Positions 29,002 through 35,790 of a stretch of 64,000 nucleotides of DNA are shown here, one piece after another. Position numbers and translations under genes: made by a program. Numbering within the stretch: the first letter of the stretch is position 1; the number at the start of each line of letters is the position of its first letter. Source of the DNA: Arcobacter suis CECT 7833. Lineage in GTDB: Bacteria; Campylobacterota; Campylobacteria; Campylobacterales; Arcobacteraceae. Where the stretch lies: positions 1-64,000 of the forward strand of contig NZ_CP032100.1 in the NCBI RefSeq assembly GCF_003544815.1, written 5' to 3'. The notes beneath the pieces were generated by a model. That model did no database searches and was not told the origin of the DNA. It was given only the letters and a program-made list of their open reading frames with translations.

Positions 29002-30249
29002 TTATAGATTTTCTACCTTGTAGAGTTTTTTTCTCTCTTTTGAAGAGGGAATATCTAATATTTTTCTATATTTTGTAATAGTTCTTCTAACCATTTTAAG
29101 ACCAAACTTTGTTTCTATAAATTCTAAAATAGCTTCATCTGTTAAAGGAATCTCTTTATCTTCATAATCAACTAAACTTTTAATATAACTTTTTATTTGT
29201 GATGATGATAAATCTTTATCAACAGCATTTGTAAAAAAGAATTTTAATGGAAAAATTCCCAAATTACACTCTATATATTTATTTGATACAGCTCTACTTA
29301 TTGTTGATTCTGCAAATCCTAATTCAGCTGCAATCTCTTGCATAGAAAAAGGTCGTAATTCTCCTCCAACAAAAAAAGATATTTGTTTTTCTACAATTAT
29401 TAAAACAATTTTGTAAAGTGTTGATTTTCGTAAGTTTAGTAAATTTACTAAATCTTTTGCTTCTTTTAGTTTTTCTTTTATATTTTCATTTTTTGTAATA
29501 AATGGATTTTTAACTTTTATATCTGGGTAATAAGCATTGTTTATTTTTATCTCTATATCTTCATTGATTTCAACAAAGAAATCAGGGATAACTTGCACAT
29601 TGTCATTTATATAATCAATGGCAGGAGGATTATTGAAATATTTTATAATATCTTTTGCATCATTAAATCTATGATGTGCTGCATATTTGTCAACATGAGC
29701 TATATCTTTTATGATTTTTTTAGTGAAATTATATAATTCATCGTCAATTTTTCTATCAATAGAATCTAACTGAAACAAAAATGATTCTTGCAAATCTAAT
29801 GCCCCAACTCCACTTGGTTCTAGTCTTGCAAATCTTTGTCTTATTGATTCAACATACTCTTTATATACATTACAAGTAGTTGCTATTTTTTCCATATCTC
29901 CATCAAAGTATCCATTTTCATCTATATCACACAAAATTTCAAGTGCAACTTTTTTTGAATTTGGTGTTGGAAAAAGTGATTCATTTTCTATTTGATCGCT
30001 TAGTTTATCATTCAAAGAGTTTGAATAAAAAGCTAATGACTCAACAAATTCTCCACTTGTACCATTTGAAGTAAAGTTACTATAAAAATCTTTTGATTTT
30101 GTTACTTCCAAAAAAGGGTTTTCGTAAGACAAGTTTGTTAGGTACGATTCTAAATCTTGGATAGATGTTTGAAGCATTGGTAGCCACAACTTTAATGATA
30201 GGTTTAAGTTCTGCTTTTGCGCAGTTGATATTGAAAGTGAATTTGCCAT
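29002..30249 (-). CDS. rpoN: RNA polymerase sigma-54 factor
   Basis: Sigma-54 (415 aa) that recognises GG-N10-GC promoters and needs an activator such as NifA. The N-terminal Gln/Leu-rich region I (SISTAQKQNLNLSLKLWLPML) and the C-terminal RpoN box VRRTITKYRKIL are visible, with the HTH MQEIAAELGFAESTISRAV before it. It lies 54 bp after the [2Fe-2S] ferredoxin gene and may be read from the nifX operon. It could be the only rpoN or a nif-specific second copy; that cannot be told here. Confidence 0.96.
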   Translation of the reverse strand: MANSLSISTAQKQNLNLSLKLWLPMLQTSIQDLESYLTNLSYENPFLEVTKSKDFYSNFTSNGTSGEFVESLAFYSNSLNDKLSDQIENESLFPTPNSKKVALEILCDIDENGYFDGDMEKIATTCNVYKEYVESIRQRFARLEPSGVGALDLQESFLFQLDSIDRKIDDELYNFTKKIIKDIAHVDKYAAHHRFNDAKDIIKYFNNPPAIDYINDNVQVIPDFFVEINEDIEIKINNAYYPDIKVKNPFITKNENIKEKLKEAKDLVNLLNLRKSTLYKIVLIIVEKQISFFVGGELRPFSMQEIAAELGFAESTISRAVSNKYIECNLGIFPLKFFFTNAVDKDLSSSQIKSYIKSLVDYEDKEIPLTDEAILEFIETKFGLKMVRRTITKYRKILDIPSSKERKKLYKVENL

Positions 30250-30262
30250 AGAGTTATTTTGC

Positions 30263-30283
30263 CCAAATTCAAAAAGAATTTGG
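30263..30283 (-). terminator. Hairpin between the ferredoxin gene and rpoN
   Basis: CCAAATTC and GAATTTGG form an 8-bp perfect stem with a 5-nt loop. There is no good T run, so it may slow rather than stop transcription into rpoN. Confidence 0.4.
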
Positions 30284-30302
30284 ACGTCCTTTAGTATATT
30301 TT

Positions 30303-30599
30303 TTAATACTTTATTCTAATTACACCGTTTGGTTTAACTATTTTCATTTGGCACGATAATCTTGATTTCTCAGTATTTGTACCAGCACCAGCTTCTGCAA
30401 TTACTTTTTTCTCTTTTTCATTGATTTCAGAGATAAATTCCATACCTTGCTCAATTGAAACTAAACATGTTCCACACTCACCGTCTCTACAACCAAATGG
30501 TAAAGCTGAACCAGATGCTTCAACTACATCTTGAATTGTACTTCCTGGTTTTACATTAATTGCTAAAAAGTCGTTTACGATTTCTACTCTTGTTGTCAT
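30303..30599 (-). CDS. [2Fe-2S] ferredoxin of the nif island
   Basis: A 98-aa plant-type ferredoxin with the cluster motif CRDGECGTC and a distal ligand in SRLSCQMKI. The spacing (C-x4-C-x2-C, then one more Cys) is complete. It lies 10 bp after a homologous but degenerate gene, and 54 bp before rpoN. A role as electron donor to nitrogenase or to cofactor-assembly steps is likely from context; nif-linked [2Fe-2S] ferredoxins are common. Confidence 0.9.
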   Translation of the reverse strand: MTTRVEIVNDFLAINVKPGSTIQDVVEASGSALPFGCRDGECGTCLVSIEQGMEFISEINEKEKKVIAEAGAGTNTEKSRLSCQMKIVKPNGVIRIKY

Positions 30600-30609
30600 T
30601 TTTTTTCCC

Positions 30610-30954
30610 TTATTTTAATTTGAATGGTTTTACTAAAATATCACCTTTAACTAACATCATTGGTGCTATTCTGATTTTTGGACTAATTGTAAATTGTTGA
30701 CATTGTTCAGCTTCACTTGCAGTAATTGCTCCAAGTTTAACTAAAATATCTAACTCCTCATCTTCCATATAACTTGTTGGTTCTTCATCACTTAAGTTTT
30801 CAACCGAAATTAAACACTTAGAATAATCACCATTAGCCGCAAATGGAATTGGTACATTTTTTTCTTTAGCTAACCTAACAATAGGTTCACCAATTTTTGC
30901 ATCATATACCCCATCAGTTACCGTGTCAAAATGCATAAAAATCACTTTTGCCAT
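30610..30954 (-). CDS. Degenerate [2Fe-2S] ferredoxin-like protein
   Basis: A 114-aa protein that follows the ferredoxin pattern but has lost the cluster site. PIPFAANGDYSKCLISVENL aligns with LPFGCRDGECGTCLVSIEQG of the next gene, keeping only one of the three clustered Cys. The C-terminal half (ITASEAEQCQQFTISPKIRI) aligns with the distal part. It starts at ATG after TAAGGAGG. It is probably a scaffold, chaperone or partner rather than an electron carrier. Confidence 0.75.
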   Translation of the reverse strand: MAKVIFMHFDTVTDGVYDAKIGEPIVRLAKEKNVPIPFAANGDYSKCLISVENLSDEEPTSYMEDEELDILVKLGAITASEAEQCQQFTISPKIRIAPMMLVKGDILVKPFKLK

Positions 30955-31006
30955 ACTTTTCCTCCTTACTACTATTTAATAGACTTGTTTACTAAAATAA
31001 GATCAC

Positions 31007-31050
31007 CAAGCCAAGTAAAAAAGTTTTCTTAAGCTCTTTTACTTGGCTTG
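31007..31050 (-). terminator. Strong hairpin downstream of nifZ
   Basis: CAAGCCAAGTAAAA (31007-31020) pairs perfectly with TTTTACTTGGCTTG (31037-31050): a 14-bp stem with a 16-nt loop, 9 bp after the nifZ stop. No T run follows on the minus strand, so it may protect or process the upstream mRNA. Confidence 0.6.
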
Positions 31051-31058
31051 AGCAAAAA

Positions 31059-31451
31059 TTATTTTGAGTAATGTTTTTCCCTATGTTGTCTCATAAACTC
31101 AAGTTCTTCCTCAACTTCATCTCTATAATTTTCCATTGCTAGTAGTTCGTGTTCCCTACAACCTACTACTTCAATCAAAGCATTTAAATCTAAGAAATGA
31201 ACTTCATAAACTCTGATTACTTGTAAAAATTCCCCTATTGATTTTATATATCCAATTGCACCTGCTTGAACCATAATTGTTCCAATAGGAGCATGTGGAT
31301 ATGTTCCATCATTTTTTATATCTTCAAGAAGTTTTACTTTTTGACCTATTCCAAATTTTGGTTTATCTTCATCTCTACCTGATCTTGATGCAGTTACGCT
31401 ATCGTGTAAAATAGTATTTGCATCAACTATTTCTTTATGATTAACACCCAC
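31059..31451 (-). CDS. nifZ: NifZ family protein
   Basis: NifZ assists P-cluster maturation of the MoFe protein. The 130-aa protein has the NifZ core FGIGQKVKLLEDIKNDGTYPHAPIG and GAIGYIKSIGEFLQVIRVYEVHFLD, then EVVGCREHELL. The GTG at 31451 is chosen because AAGGAGG stands 5 bp before it, inside the end of nifW. A longer frame reaches back to 31502 but lacks such a site. It overlaps nifW by 11 bp. The C-terminus is charged. Confidence 0.85.
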   Translation of the reverse strand: MGVNHKEIVDANTILHDSVTASRSGRDEDKPKFGIGQKVKLLEDIKNDGTYPHAPIGTIMVQAGAIGYIKSIGEFLQVIRVYEVHFLDLNALIEVVGCREHELLAMENYRDEVEEELEFMRQHREKHYSK

Positions 31452-31779
31452 AACTTCCTCCTTGAGTTCCTGTTGTTCCAGTTCCACAAGATGAACAACC
31501 ATCTAGTTTTCCTGTTTCATACATATTCCAAACATCAGCGGCACTTGGAGCATGACCAGTTTTGTAATCACCATAAACTCTAAGTAGTGAGAATTTTAAA
31601 AATTCCAATAGTTTGTTTTCATCTGCAATTGAATCAAGACCTTTTTTTATTAAAGTCCCGTACTCTTTCATCATATGAAATCTTTTAATATTAATTAGTT
31701 TTTGGTCAAACTCTAAACCAAAAAAATTAAAAAAATCTTCAGTATCTCTTAGTTTATAAAAATCATTTACAGTTTGCAT
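31441..31779 (-). CDS. nifW: NifW, nitrogenase-stabilising protein
   Basis: NifW is thought to protect or assemble MoFe protein. The 112-aa protein matches the family in FNFFGLEFDQKLINIKRFHMMKEYG and LLRVYGDYKTGHAPSAADVWNMY. The C-terminus carries an unusual Gly/Cys-rich tail (CSSCGTGTTGTQGGSCGC) with four Cys. It lies 13 bp after nifF and overlaps nifZ by 11 bp. Confidence 0.88.
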   Translation of the reverse strand: MQTVNDFYKLRDTEDFFNFFGLEFDQKLINIKRFHMMKEYGTLIKKGLDSIADENKLLEFLKFSLLRVYGDYKTGHAPSAADVWNMYETGKLDGCSSCGTGTTGTQGGSCGC

Positions 31780-31792
31780 TTTATATCCTTTA

Positions 31793-32308
31793 TTACAAGT
31801 CTAATTCGTCTTTTAAAGTTTCAATCCAATCTTTGATTCTAGCTTTTGTTAAACTTTTTTCATTGTGGTTATCAATAGCTAAACCACAAAGTTTATCATC
31901 TATTTGAGCTAGTGAAAATTCAAATTTATATCCCTCAACAGGAACAAATCCAACAACAGTAGCACCTGCTTTTGTAAATGTTTTATGAAGTTTCCCTAAC
32001 GCTGAACAGAAATGTTCACCATGTTTTACACAATCCCCTGCTCCAAAAAATGCAACAGTTTTTCCTGAGAAATCAATATTATCAGACTCTATTTCTAAAA
32101 TCGGATCAACCCAAGAGTGGTGAACATCACCTTGTCCCCAAGTAGAACTTCCTAAAAATAAAATGTCATATTCAAGAAGTTGATCTACATTATCGAAGTC
32201 TTCTTCCATATTTATGATTTCATCAACATCAAACTCTTTTGCTAATGCTTTTGCAATAGCCATTGATGTACCACCAGCTGTTCCACAAAAAATTCCAATG
32301 TTTGCCAT
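31793..32308 (-). CDS. nifF: Flavodoxin NifF
   Basis: A 171-aa long-chain flavodoxin with the FMN loop FCGTAGGTSMAIA, SSTWGQGDVHHSW and FFGAGDCVKHGEHFCSAL. It is an electron donor to NifH in many diazotrophs. It is in the nifX operon, 9 bp after the DUF269 gene and 13 bp before nifW, supporting the NifF name over a housekeeping flavodoxin. Confidence 0.93.
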   Translation of the reverse strand: MANIGIFCGTAGGTSMAIAKALAKEFDVDEIINMEEDFDNVDQLLEYDILFLGSSTWGQGDVHHSWVDPILEIESDNIDFSGKTVAFFGAGDCVKHGEHFCSALGKLHKTFTKAGATVVGFVPVEGYKFEFSLAQIDDKLCGLAIDNHNEKSLTKARIKDWIETLKDELDL

Positions 32309-32317
32309 GTCTAATCC

Positions 32318-32749
32318 TTAAATGTTTTTATATTTATCATAAGTTTCTTGCGCATTTAAAAGAAACTTTTCACCCTCTTCTTCTAGTTTTTCATATTCTC
32401 TAAAAGAGTATCTATGGGCATCTTTGAAAAATTTTTCACAAAGAACAATTTTCCCTGCGAAAACTACAACTCTTCCAAATCCTTCATGACTCATTTCCAT
32501 TACAACAGAAGCCATAACCCCAGTCATTTTTTCAAATGCAAGTGCAACTGCTTGGAAAATAAGTCTTATATCTTTAATTTGCATTTCGTCAATATCAGCG
32601 ATAATAGGAATATTTTTTAAATCTTCTTTTGTTCTGATATATTTTTCAACTATTAGTTCTTCATTGCTTTTACCAGTCCAAGTTCCAAACTGGTCTAAAG
32701 CTCTTACTTGTCCAACTAAAGTTTCAATAAATAGTTTTTTAGCATCCAT
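32318..32749 (-). CDS. NifX-associated protein (DUF269)
   Basis: A 143-aa protein of the DUF269 family found next to nifX in most diazotrophs. The conserved features are LVGQVRALDQFGTWTGKSNEEL, the HEGFGRVVVFAGKIVL block and KDAHRYSFREYEKL. The ATG at 32749 follows the nifX stop by 1 bp and has AAAAAGG before it; a longer TTG frame from 32770 is less likely. Its function is unknown, though FeMo-cofactor handling is suspected from its constant association with nifX. Confidence 0.9.
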   Translation of the reverse strand: MDAKKLFIETLVGQVRALDQFGTWTGKSNEELIVEKYIRTKEDLKNIPIIADIDEMQIKDIRLIFQAVALAFEKMTGVMASVVMEMSHEGFGRVVVFAGKIVLCEKFFKDAHRYSFREYEKLEEEGEKFLLNAQETYDKYKNI

Positions 32750-32750
32750 A

Positions 32751-33146
32751 TTAGGCAGCCTTTTTTTCAATAATTTTTTTAATAAATGGAGGTGGATTTG
32801 TATTTAACATTGTTGTTAATTTTTTGATTTCTTCTTCGATAGAAACTACTTCTTTATATTTAATTGGAAATATTCCATTGTTTATGATTTTAGCAGCAGC
32901 AATTGCTCCAATATTTGTAAAATAAACAATATCTATACCTTTTAATAATTCAACAGTTTTATCTGTATCTTTATCTTCAATTTTTATGATTTCACAAACA
33001 GTTGTTGACTCTTTTCCTACTTCATAAACGGCAAATTGCTTTGCGCTTCCAAAATGAGAGTCTATATTTTCTAAATCACTTGTAGCAAAAGCGATTCTAA
33101 CAGTTCCACTTGTTGGTTCGTTTGTTTGTATTTTTATACTTTTCAT
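32751..33146 (-). CDS. nifX: NifX, FeMo-cofactor precursor-binding protein
   Basis: A 131-aa NifX. It carries VRIAFATSDLENIDSHFGSAKQFAVYEV, the family's conserved HFGxAxxFxxYxV segment, and GIDIVYFTNIGAIAAAKI. The C-terminus NPPPFIKKIIEKK is typical. It binds NifB-co or the VK cluster on the way to NifEN. It is the first gene of an operon running to the ferredoxins, with its own sigma-54 promoter. Confidence 0.94.
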   Translation of the reverse strand: MKSIKIQTNEPTSGTVRIAFATSDLENIDSHFGSAKQFAVYEVGKESTTVCEIIKIEDKDTDKTVELLKGIDIVYFTNIGAIAAAKIINNGIFPIKYKEVVSIEEEIKKLTTMLNTNPPPFIKKIIEKKAA

Positions 33147-33183
33147 CTTACTATCCTAAAAGTTTGTATCTTGTGAAATATAT

Positions 33184-33197
33184 GCAATTAGTGTTCC
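33184..33197 (-). promoter_or_regulatory. Sigma-54 promoter of nifX
   Basis: Minus strand TGGAACACTAATTGCA with exact GG-N10-GC spacing, 38 bp before the nifX ATG. It overlaps no other gene: the SagB-like gene ends 12 bp beyond. Confidence 0.9.
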
Positions 33198-33208
33198 ACA
33201 ACTTAAAT

Positions 33209-34462
33209 TTATTTACCTATGGCAAAAAGATAAAAAATATTGTTTTTTGTATTCAAAAATTCTTTACTAATATCATCAAAATAAGCTCCTATTCCACTGC
33301 AAGACAAGTTTAGAGAAGTACTTCTTAGATATAAAATTTGAGCAATAAATCCTGTTAAAATATAAGAATAAAAGTAATTGTGTCCTGCTTTACATGTAAA
33401 AAATATAGTAAATGCACTTTGTCCAGAAAGTTTTTGATTAAGAGCTAAAGTTGTCAATTTCTCAGTAAAATCAGCTTCATTTTCTAAGTTGGCATTTTTG
33501 TATAAACCTTTTTTTATTCCCTCAATATGATTATTTACAAAATAAATTTCTATACCAAAAGTATTTGCAAATTCAAAAATATCTTTTGTAATAAATAAAA
33601 AATCATCTTTTGAAATAGTTTCATTATTAAAAGCTCGAATTGAGCGTCTATTATTTATGGCATTTTGGAGATTTTCTTTTGATAAATCATTTAATAAATC
33701 AATTGCGAATATTCTTTCTAGTTCATCTTTTTGGCAATCATGATAAAAATCTTCTACAAATTTTTCTTTTAATTGATAATCACAAGCACAAACATTTATT
33801 ATTGGAGTTCGTAACTTTTTTGGTTCAATAGTTTTTTGTGATTTAACAGTAATACTTGTATAAAATGATTCAAAATTATCAAAAGAAAACTCTTCATTTA
33901 AAGCACTTTTATCAAAATTAAAATCAATTTCACATTCGATATTTTTAAGTTTTAAAGCTGAAAATATTGAACCTAAAAAATGTCCAGTATCAAGTAAAAG
34001 ATACCTAATTGCTCTTTTTTCATATTTCCAAACAGTCCTAAAATAGGCATTTGAGATTAAAAACATAAATTTCTTTTGTTCTTTTTCTTTAAAATAAAAC
34101 TCAACTCCGTCATTACTTAATTCATGGATTAAAGTAAGATTATTTTCAAGTGGTTCATAATGATAAATTCCACTAATAAATCCTTTAATTGCACGAATTT
34201 GAATATATAATTCACAAGGATACAATCCACCAGCACTAGGATTTGCTCTTAAATCAACTTTTTCTTTCCCGTAAGTTTTTGTAGCTGTGATTTTTCCAAT
34301 ATTTTTTATAAATTTTAACTCCTCATAATCATCAAGATTAAATCTTTGATAAAAATGAGGATATTTTTTATAAGCTCTTGGTTGAGTTCTATAATCTATA
34401 AAATTAGCTTGATTAAAATATTTTTTATAATTTATATCAGTTTGATCATGATATATTTGCAT
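33209..34462 (-). CDS. SagB-like nitroreductase-family protein, tandem domain
   Basis: A 417-aa protein built as two nitroreductase-like halves. The first shows SagB features: NPSAGGLYPCELYIQIR and RYLLLDTGHFLGSIFSALKL. The second begins at INNRRSIRAF and ends ASTSLNLSCSGIGAYF-like (SLNLSCSGIGAYFDDI). SagB proteins are flavin dehydrogenases for peptide azoline rings, but no cyclodehydratase or precursor peptide is nearby. It overlaps the ankyrin gene by 17 bp and ends the nifN operon. The substrate is unknown. Confidence 0.78.
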   Translation of the reverse strand: MQIYHDQTDINYKKYFNQANFIDYRTQPRAYKKYPHFYQRFNLDDYEELKFIKNIGKITATKTYGKEKVDLRANPSAGGLYPCELYIQIRAIKGFISGIYHYEPLENNLTLIHELSNDGVEFYFKEKEQKKFMFLISNAYFRTVWKYEKRAIRYLLLDTGHFLGSIFSALKLKNIECEIDFNFDKSALNEEFSFDNFESFYTSITVKSQKTIEPKKLRTPIINVCACDYQLKEKFVEDFYHDCQKDELERIFAIDLLNDLSKENLQNAINNRRSIRAFNNETISKDDFLFITKDIFEFANTFGIEIYFVNNHIEGIKKGLYKNANLENEADFTEKLTTLALNQKLSGQSAFTIFFTCKAGHNYFYSYILTGFIAQILYLRSTSLNLSCSGIGAYFDDISKEFLNTKNNIFYLFAIGK

Positions 34463-34889
34463 TTTTCAGTAGTTTTACAATTTTTGGAGTTACTGCTAAA
34501 TCGATTGCTTTGAATCCATCTAAGCTTTCAAAATCAGTACGTGCATTATGTTTTAAAAGTAATTCTACAAAATCTTCTTTTCCTGCACTTGCACAATACA
34601 TTAGTGAAGTTACATTATTTACATTTTGTGAATTTATATCAATTCCAGCTTTTACTAAAGCTTCAAAACACTCATAAGAGTTCCCAAAACAGGCATTCCA
34701 CAAAGCAGAATTTCCATCTATATTTTTAATATTTAAATCAGCATTCAATGATAATAATTCATCTACAACAATTATATTAGCTTCTCTACATGCTTTCATA
34801 AGTGCAGAATTTCCATATTTCCCAACAGTATTTAAATCTTCCTGAGAATATTCATTTTTAATTAACCACTCTTTTAATAAAGTAGTCAT
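34446..34889 (-). CDS. Ankyrin-repeat protein in the nifN operon
   Basis: A 147-aa soluble protein with about three ankyrin repeats (GNSALMKACREANIIVVDELL, GNSALWNACFGNSYECFEAL, and VTSLMYCASAGKEDFVELLL). Such repeats bind proteins. The ATG at 34889 is chosen over a GTG at 34898; it overlaps nothing and follows the preceding stop by 1 bp. It may scaffold nif proteins; the partner is unknown. Confidence 0.8.
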   Translation of the reverse strand: MTTLLKEWLIKNEYSQEDLNTVGKYGNSALMKACREANIIVVDELLSLNADLNIKNIDGNSALWNACFGNSYECFEALVKAGIDINSQNVNNVTSLMYCASAGKEDFVELLLKHNARTDFESLDGFKAIDLAVTPKIVKLLKNANIS

Positions 34890-34890
34890 T

Positions 34891-35412
34891 TTAAACACCC
34901 ATCCAATTTTCGTGAGTATGACCTTTTGGTTTGAAGTTTACAACTTCATTTAAAGTAATAGAAAAATCTTCAATTTTAAAATCTTCTTCTAAATCAGTCG
35001 GAATCTCTTTATATTTTATAACTCCCTCTTTATCAATTATAAAAATAGAATTTGCAATCATAGAATCATCAATATTAACTCCAAATTTAAGTGAAAAATC
35101 TTTAAAGTCATTTGAAATAAATCCTTTATCTAAAGCAAATTTTTCTGCAATATCTTCAACTTGTTCTTGTTCACTTGGAGTTATTAAATAAGCATAAACT
35201 TTTCTTTTTGTTGAGTTTATTACTTCATGTATTTCACTTGTGTATTTATTTATGTCATTTAAACTAATCATAACTTGAACAGATGGTGCCATTAAACCAA
35301 TTACTTTTGTTTCATCATTTGCCATTTTTACTCTTACTGCTGGTGCTTCACCCTCAATCTTTCTATCTTTTTTACCTAAAGTGTAGGCTTTGTTTTTGTA
35401 TGTAACTTCCAT
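34891..35412 (-). CDS. Cys-less thioredoxin/Tpx-fold protein, copy 2
   Basis: A 173-aa protein with the same order as the one after nifA: VIGLMAPSVQVMISLNDINKYTSEI at the position of the Tpx active-site strand, then ANSIFIIDKEGVIKYKEIP. There is no cysteine in the whole protein. It lies directly after copy 3 (start codon next to its stop) and before the ankyrin gene. The fold is inferred by pattern; it cannot act as a thiol peroxidase. Confidence 0.65.
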   Translation of the reverse strand: MEVTYKNKAYTLGKKDRKIEGEAPAVRVKMANDETKVIGLMAPSVQVMISLNDINKYTSEIHEVINSTKRKVYAYLITPSEQEQVEDIAEKFALDKGFISNDFKDFSLKFGVNIDDSMIANSIFIIDKEGVIKYKEIPTDLEEDFKIEDFSITLNEVVNFKPKGHTHENWMGV

Positions 35413-35790
35413 TTATAAAATTTCCTTGTGTATTATTTGACAATCTTTATTTATCATTATTAATGATTTTATTAATTTATTTTCTTTATCATCTAGATTA
35501 AATGTTTTTGCAATTGATCTAAAATCATTTGACATTATTGATTCATTTAAATCAAACTCTTTTATGATATTTTCTATCTCATTTTTTGAACTAGTTGTTA
35601 TGATAAAACACTCAATTTCATTTTTTGAGCAATGAATACTATTTTTTAGTTGTTCATTAAATTCATTTATATTTGGTAATGTAATAATAATTTGTGCATT
35701 TAGTTTAGGCATTCCTATTAATTTTATAGTTTCATTTAACATTTTCACACTTGTAAATGGAACTAATTGCATATTTGGATTAATGCTCAT
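35413..35790 (-). CDS. Short thioredoxin/Tpx-fold protein, copy 3
   Basis: A 125-aa relative of the previous gene. LNAQIIITLPNINEFNEQLKNSI, EIECFIITTSSKNEIENIIKEF, SIMSNDFRSIAKTFNLDDKEN and KSLIMINKDCQIIHKEIL align with it in order. Two Cys are present (one in SIHCSKNE, one in NKDCQII), neither at the catalytic position. It overlaps nifN by 11 bp, so it is translated with it. The C-terminal extension of copy 2 is missing. Confidence 0.65.
   Translation of the reverse strand: MSINPNMQLVPFTSVKMLNETIKLIGMPKLNAQIIITLPNINEFNEQLKNSIHCSKNEIECFIITTSSKNEIENIIKEFDLNESIMSNDFRSIAKTFNLDDKENKLIKSLIMINKDCQIIHKEIL

Noticed and set aside
33209-34462. RiPP biosynthesis cluster around the SagB-like gene
   Set aside because: No cyclodehydratase (SagC/D), precursor peptide or exporter is in the neighbourhood.
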